DNA of 64,000 bases from Uranotaenia lowii (Eukaryota > Arthropoda > Insecta > Diptera > Culicidae): positions 359,119,825 to 359,183,824 of the forward strand of contig NC_073693.1 in NCBI RefSeq assembly GCF_029784155.1, written 5' to 3'. Position numbers and translations under genes: made by a program. Below, one piece after another: positions 59,831 to 64,000 of this stretch. The first letter of the stretch is position 1. Each line of letters starts with the position of its first letter. The notes under the pieces are model-generated. The model did no database searches and was not told the origin of the DNA. It saw nothing but the letters and a program-made list of their open reading frames with translations.

Positions 59831-61131
59831 AGGGCAAACACGATATTATTGCGACACCGAAAATGTCATGCCAATTTCCTTATAATGTTTAGAATCTAAC
59901 CAAAATTTCAGGGTAGTTTTATACATACATGTACTTCAAAAATCAAAAGAAAAATTAGTCGATTTGGCCTTGAGTGCAAAATTGAACGCATTTTCAATCG
60001 ATGTCCTCTATCAAAGTCTTTACAGTGTCATCCGGTACCAGTTTTTCAGTTTTTTTCCCTTTTTTTTTCAACATGTTATTCTCGTCTTTGAATGTTTTCT
60101 TGCTCTTTCGAAGCTCCCGCTATATTATTGTCCAGTACTGCACCTCCGGGCACAGCTCCGGACGGTTTGACAGGTTCATGTCCTTTGGAACAAAATGGAC
60201 AGAATTGGCCTCATACCACTCCAGGACAGTTTTAGAATAGTGGTATGATGCCAAATCTGGTCAAAATAGCGGAGCTTCGTCGTGCTGCTGCAAGAACGGC
60301 AAAAGGCGCTTCTCGAGGCACTCAGATTCGTAGATCTCGCCATTTACTGTGCCCTTTGTCACGGAAGGCGCACTCCTTAGTCCGCAAGAGCAGATGGCTT
60401 GCCAAACGAGTTATTTGGAGGCAAACCTTGACATTTTTTTCTTCTTAAATTTGTCGTCCACATTGAACTTGCTCTTGCCGTTGAAAAACTCCGACCCCGG
60501 AATTTGCTTAAAATCGGCTTTTGTATACGTTTCGTCGTCCATCACACAGGAGCCATATTTTGTCAGCATCTTCTCATAGAGCTTCCGTGCCCAAGTTTTA
60601 TCCGTCGATTGTTGCCGCTCATCGCGATTTGGGAATTTCTCTACCTTGTATGTATGTAGCCCAGCTCTCTTCTTTGCATTCTGGACGTAGCTCTGCGACA
60701 TGCCGATCTTTTTAGTCAAATCACGGTTTGAGACGTTGGGATTTGCTTGAATCATCCGCTTCACCTTTTCCTCCGTCTTTTTGTTCTCCGGTCCCGGTTT
60801 TCTTCCAGCCCCTTTGCCGTGGTTCAACGTCAACTGCTCCTAGAACCGTTTCAACACTCTGGAGACGGTTGAATGGTGAATGTTCAATATTTTTCCCAAC
60901 TGTCGGTGCGACAGGTCAGAAAATTTCAGGTGTTTGGAAAGAATTTGTTTTCTCGACTTGCGTTGGTTCACCTCCATTTTCGTTTAATCAAAAAACACAA
61001 CTTCGAGTTTGACAGCATGTAAACAATACACATCAATGAGAAAGTGTGCAATATTTGGTTGATTTTTATCCAATGGTAAAAAAAAAGTTATGCCCTGTTG
61101 AATGGGTCGCAATAGTTTCGTGTTCGCCCTT
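59831..61131 (-). mobile_element. Tc1/mariner transposon, DD37E-like, copy 3 (different family)
   Basis: Complete 1301-bp element. The terminal inverted repeat aagggcaaacacgatattat is matched at the right end by the complement of ...tttcgtgttcgccctt, about 24 of 29 bases. TA dinucleotides flank both ends (59829-59830 and 61132-61133). The terminus differs from that of copies 1 and 2, so it is a separate lineage. Confidence 0.9.
59994..60977 (-). pseudogene. DD37E-like transposase with stops, copy 3
   Basis: From the ATG at 60977 the frame shows a first helix-turn-helix (LSHRQLGKILNIHHSTVSRV), a stop at about 60842, then GRKPGPENKK and a second helix-turn-helix (SNRDLTKKIGMSQSYV). The catalytic domain has MDDETY, PDLASYHYSK and PELCPEVQYW. 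A TGA replaces the Trp before PDLAS (about 60275) and a further stop follows near 60130. In the last motif the Glu lies one position before the place it holds in copies 1 and 2, where a Val now stands. It is inactive by several criteria. It ends with TGA at 59994. Confidence 0.87.
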
Positions 61132-61306
61132 TAATTTAATAATGTTCAAAACACAAAAGTCCTAGCTTACATTTTTACCAAAAAATCATTAAGAGAAGGT
61201 AAAAATAGATAGCAGATAAACTAATAAACCTGTATAAAAAATAATTTTAAATGTTTTAATTGACCTTTATTTAATTAAAGATCACTAATAATAAATAAAG
61301 TAATTT

Positions 61307-61540
61307 GCCGCATCCCGTGGCGTAGAGGATAGCCTTCAAGTCTTCTAAGCCAGCGGGCATGAGATCGAATCCCTGTCACGGCATACATGGTACACTTTCT
61401 TAGGGTTGGTGGTTGTAGCATTTGTAAGATGCTAGCCAATAATATCCTCGAAAGATGTACGCTTAGGCTGATGTCAAGCTGAGGCGACAAGCAGCGCAAC
61501 ACGTTCACACGACATACTTTTATTTTTTATTTACATAGTA
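61307..61540 (+). repeat. tRNA-derived SINE candidate (tRNA-Arg-like head)
   Basis: The head 61307-61394 resembles a tRNA. A box A-like TGGCGTAGAGG lies at 61318-61328 and a box B-like GATCGAATCCC at 61373-61383, 45-55 bp apart. The terminal gccg/cggc can pair. The sequence around agtcttctaagc resembles a tRNA-Arg(TCT) anticodon arm. A non-tRNA body and a T-rich end follow. It is not a functional tRNA because box B and the stems are imperfect. Confidence 0.55.
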
Positions 61541-62067
61541 TTCCGTCACACGACATACCTGCTCTCATTTGATCTCCATGGAAAAAGCGCAGACCTGTCA
61601 TGCTGAGCGCACTGGAATGCGCGACAAAGCTGATGGTGTTTTGAAGCGCGACAAGTAGAAAATCCAATGGGAATGTTGTTTTTTCTCGGTTAAAAGCAGT
61701 GATTTCGGGTTATAACCACAATAGTTCGAAGATCCGTCTAAATTTGTGATAATAAACTAAATAATATCTGAATCGACGAGAAAAATTTCAGAAATTCTTA
61801 GTTCCCGCAAAAAAAACAAAGAATTTTGTCGATTGAAATTTCGGCATTTTCGCAATCCGGATCATGATCTGATGAGTTTTTAATTGCTCCCGAAAGAAAG
61901 GAGATGATTCCAAGCATTATCAGATGTAGAGAAGTGTTAATTTGTAGTGAATTTTGAAAGCGCCATGGCGCGCCAGCATGACATACCAATGCATGCGTTG
62001 CATTGCTTTCTTATTGGAATTTATAACGCAAAGCGATGCTTGTCGCCTCAGCTTGACATCAGCCTTA
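61464..62067. repeat. Inverted 28-bp repeat spanning about 600 bp
   Basis: taggctgatgtcaagctgag followed by gcgacaag near 61464-61491 is found as its exact complement near 62038-62066. It overlaps the end of the SINE candidate, so two SINE-like copies in opposite orientation, or a foldback element, are possible. Confidence 0.6.
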
Positions 62068-63640
62068 GAGTTAAGAATATGGAATCTCTTCGAGAAAACA
62101 TCAAGATTCATTGAGATTCTATATGTGTTTGTGTTCGTTTTCAAAAAATAATAAAATCCCAAGCAACCAAAAGTCGCGTTCTTACTTAAAGATGGAACTG
62201 CGAAGTTCACATTTGGCTGAGAAAATGTTTTACGGGAACTTCAGGTGACTCATGTCACGTAGAAGTTATTCAGGAACTTCCATCGCCTTTTGAAAGATTA
62301 AAATATCGATAACGGAACTTCTAAGCGCTTTTAATGGAACTTCTTTAAAGAAGGTCGGTAGCGTTCGCTAATACACCTCGATGAACCATCCAAGATACTT
62401 CTAGGTATTGTGAAGAACTTATTTGGAACTTTCCAGCGACATGTCAAATATTTCTGTCAAAACGTATGTGTATACATCGGCAGAAAAAAGAAAACGAAGC
62501 AAAAACGAAAAAAATAGTTTTCGCTTGCGCTGTGAAGTTTTATAACTATATTCCATAATCGAAGCAAATGGTGCCTTATAAAAAGAACGAATTCCTGGTC
62601 GGTTCGCGAAGTTCATCGATTCCGGCACAATGTACAAAACGAGTTTGAGAGATATTTTCCAAACAATACCGAGCTAATCGGCATCATCAACAATGCGTCC
62701 CTCCTACCCGGGAGTTCCGAAAACGAGCGCTGCGGTAAATATTTCCGGGCGCGGTCAAGGCTATTCGGAAATGTTGATGAGTGTCATGTGCATGTTTATT
62801 GTGTGTGAATATTGAAAAATGGATTAATTTAATAAAATTGTTATGATGAATTTTGTAGTTATTTATTTAATTTAAGGAAAAAACCTTTAAAGTAGGAAAA
62901 CAAGTTGAGCCATCGACTTTTTAATTTCAATTAATAGGCTTACTCATGACCTTAAACATTTCCTGAAGTTAAGTTTAAATACTTCTTAATACACAGCTCT
63001 AGAGACGTGTGGGTTTGGTCGAGAGGCTGGTGAAATTCATAGCAACCTGGAGAGCAGCGGTTCAATTCTCATAGCGTAAGTAGCTTATTTGTTATAAAAT
63101 CTGTAAAAGTAAACATTAAAATCAATGTTATAAACTTAGATAGACCGACAGGCTATAGCAGTCTGTCATCTGGGTGTCAGAGCAATCAGTTAACCGGATT
63201 TTTTAAGGCGCGTAGAAGTTTTTTGACGTTCTCTTAGAGGCTGAATAGCATTCTCTACAGCCACTTAAAGGAACTTGAAAGTAGCTTTAAGAACTTAAAT
63301 TTTGGGCTGATTAGCATTCTCTTCAGACAGAAACGAGAGCTGATTAAGCTTCTATGGAACCTTTTTAAGGGAATTCTGGTTGCTTGGGATATTAAAGTTT
63401 TAAAATTAATTTTAAATTCATTAACATTTCGTTGAGTTAACCTTGCGCTTATCTTGATATGAAGAAGCCTTGACTCCTTAAGCCCTTGGTATACAAAATA
63501 CAAAAATTATCTTTCAATCAAAATTTTATCACAGGAAAAATTATAGATTTGCAGATTGAAGTTTTATCAAAGGATATCGAAATAAGTTAATATGAAAAAT
63601 TTATTTACAGGTTTTGATTTCCTCACCAATTCACTTCTGA
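62068..63640. other. Intergenic DNA with a weak tRNA-like segment
   Basis: At about 63008-63075 the sequence ggtcgagaggctgg plus gcggttcaattctc resembles tRNA-Ser boxes A and B. This may be another SINE head or a tRNA pseudogene; stems were not confirmed. Otherwise nothing is recognised. Confidence 0.3.
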
Positions 63641-63649
63641 TTTAATTCA

Positions 63650-64000
63650 ATGAGATCATACTGGAGGAGAAGGGGCAGTGTGCAGAACCTCCTTTTCCCT
63701 TCACTATTGTCCAACTCGTGACAAATCCTACTAACCATGCCGTACACGGAATTGGCTTTGGCCACTTTTTTTTTAATGCATTTTAACTCCACATGAGGGA
63801 ATCGTCCCTAAGGGCTTTGGCAACGACACGCTGCATTTTGAGGCATTGATTTTTAACAAAAATTGCTGCAACATTCAGAAAATCGGTTAAGCGCGTCCGG
63901 TAAAACCATACATTCCCTGTGATACCAAACAGGAAGGAACATTTTCAAATCATCTGCATAAATCAGCACAAACACGTTATGCACTTCGGGGATTACAGTA
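63650..64000 (-). pseudogene. Non-LTR reverse-transcriptase fragment at the window edge
   Basis: Reading from the right edge on the minus strand gives FVLIYADDLKMFLPVWYHREC, with the catalytic YADD at about 63949-63960, then a stop near 63860. A shifted continuation includes VAKANSVYGMVSRICHELD, as found after motif C in Jockey/CR1-like RTs. The upstream part of the gene lies beyond the window. Confidence 0.7.

Noticed and set aside
61307..61394. Functional tRNA gene
   Set aside because: The box B and stems are imperfect, and the sequence runs into a non-tRNA body. A SINE head or pseudogene fits better.

Overview
The window is a transposon-saturated stretch of an insect nuclear genome, most likely a mosquito (Culicidae) or a close dipteran relative. 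This is inferred from two Tweedle/DUF243 cuticle-protein genes, three Tc1/mariner elements of the DD37E type known from mosquitoes, an errantivirus, Jockey- and I-like non-LTR elements, a Helitron and many MITEs. No species was identified and no database was searched.

Only two host genes look intact. Tweedle gene 1 (+) has exon 1 at 19294-19441 and exon 2 at 23594-23997, separated by a 4.15 kb repeat-filled intron. Tweedle gene 2 (-) is a single exon at 54342-55802. Both have a signal peptide, a DUF243 domain and an upstream TATA box, so both probably encode secreted cuticle components.

Layout. 0-7 kb: a possible spliced pseudogene, a frameshifted DD37E transposon (1530-2831), a TTAA-flanked MITE inside a 16-bp minisatellite (2905-4110) and a TA-flanked MITE (5439-6412). 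8.2-9.2 kb: a 9-bp satellite. 9.6-13.2 kb: two decayed non-LTR copies in inverted orientation. 14.7-17.4 kb: a decayed Jockey element split by a small MITE. 19-24 kb: Tweedle gene 1; its intron holds a hammerhead-like motif, a 13-bp satellite and a MITE. 25.3-25.8 kb: an assembly gap.

25.8-47.1 kb is the most striking part. Runs of (TA)n alternate with a foldback MITE, a second MITE, a non-autonomous Helitron, a full-length EN-RT-RNase H non-LTR element (itself split by a MITE) and a complete gypsy-type errantivirus. Each is bordered directly by (TA)n, as if one TA array had repeatedly captured elements that integrate at TA, A/T or TATA.

47-64 kb: a non-LTR fragment broken by a DD37E copy, a 2.2 kb 9-bp satellite in opposite orientation to the first, Tweedle gene 2, two more Tc1/mariner relics, a tRNA-derived SINE candidate, and a reverse-transcriptase fragment running off the right edge. 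Long open frames inside the satellites are treated as artefacts.
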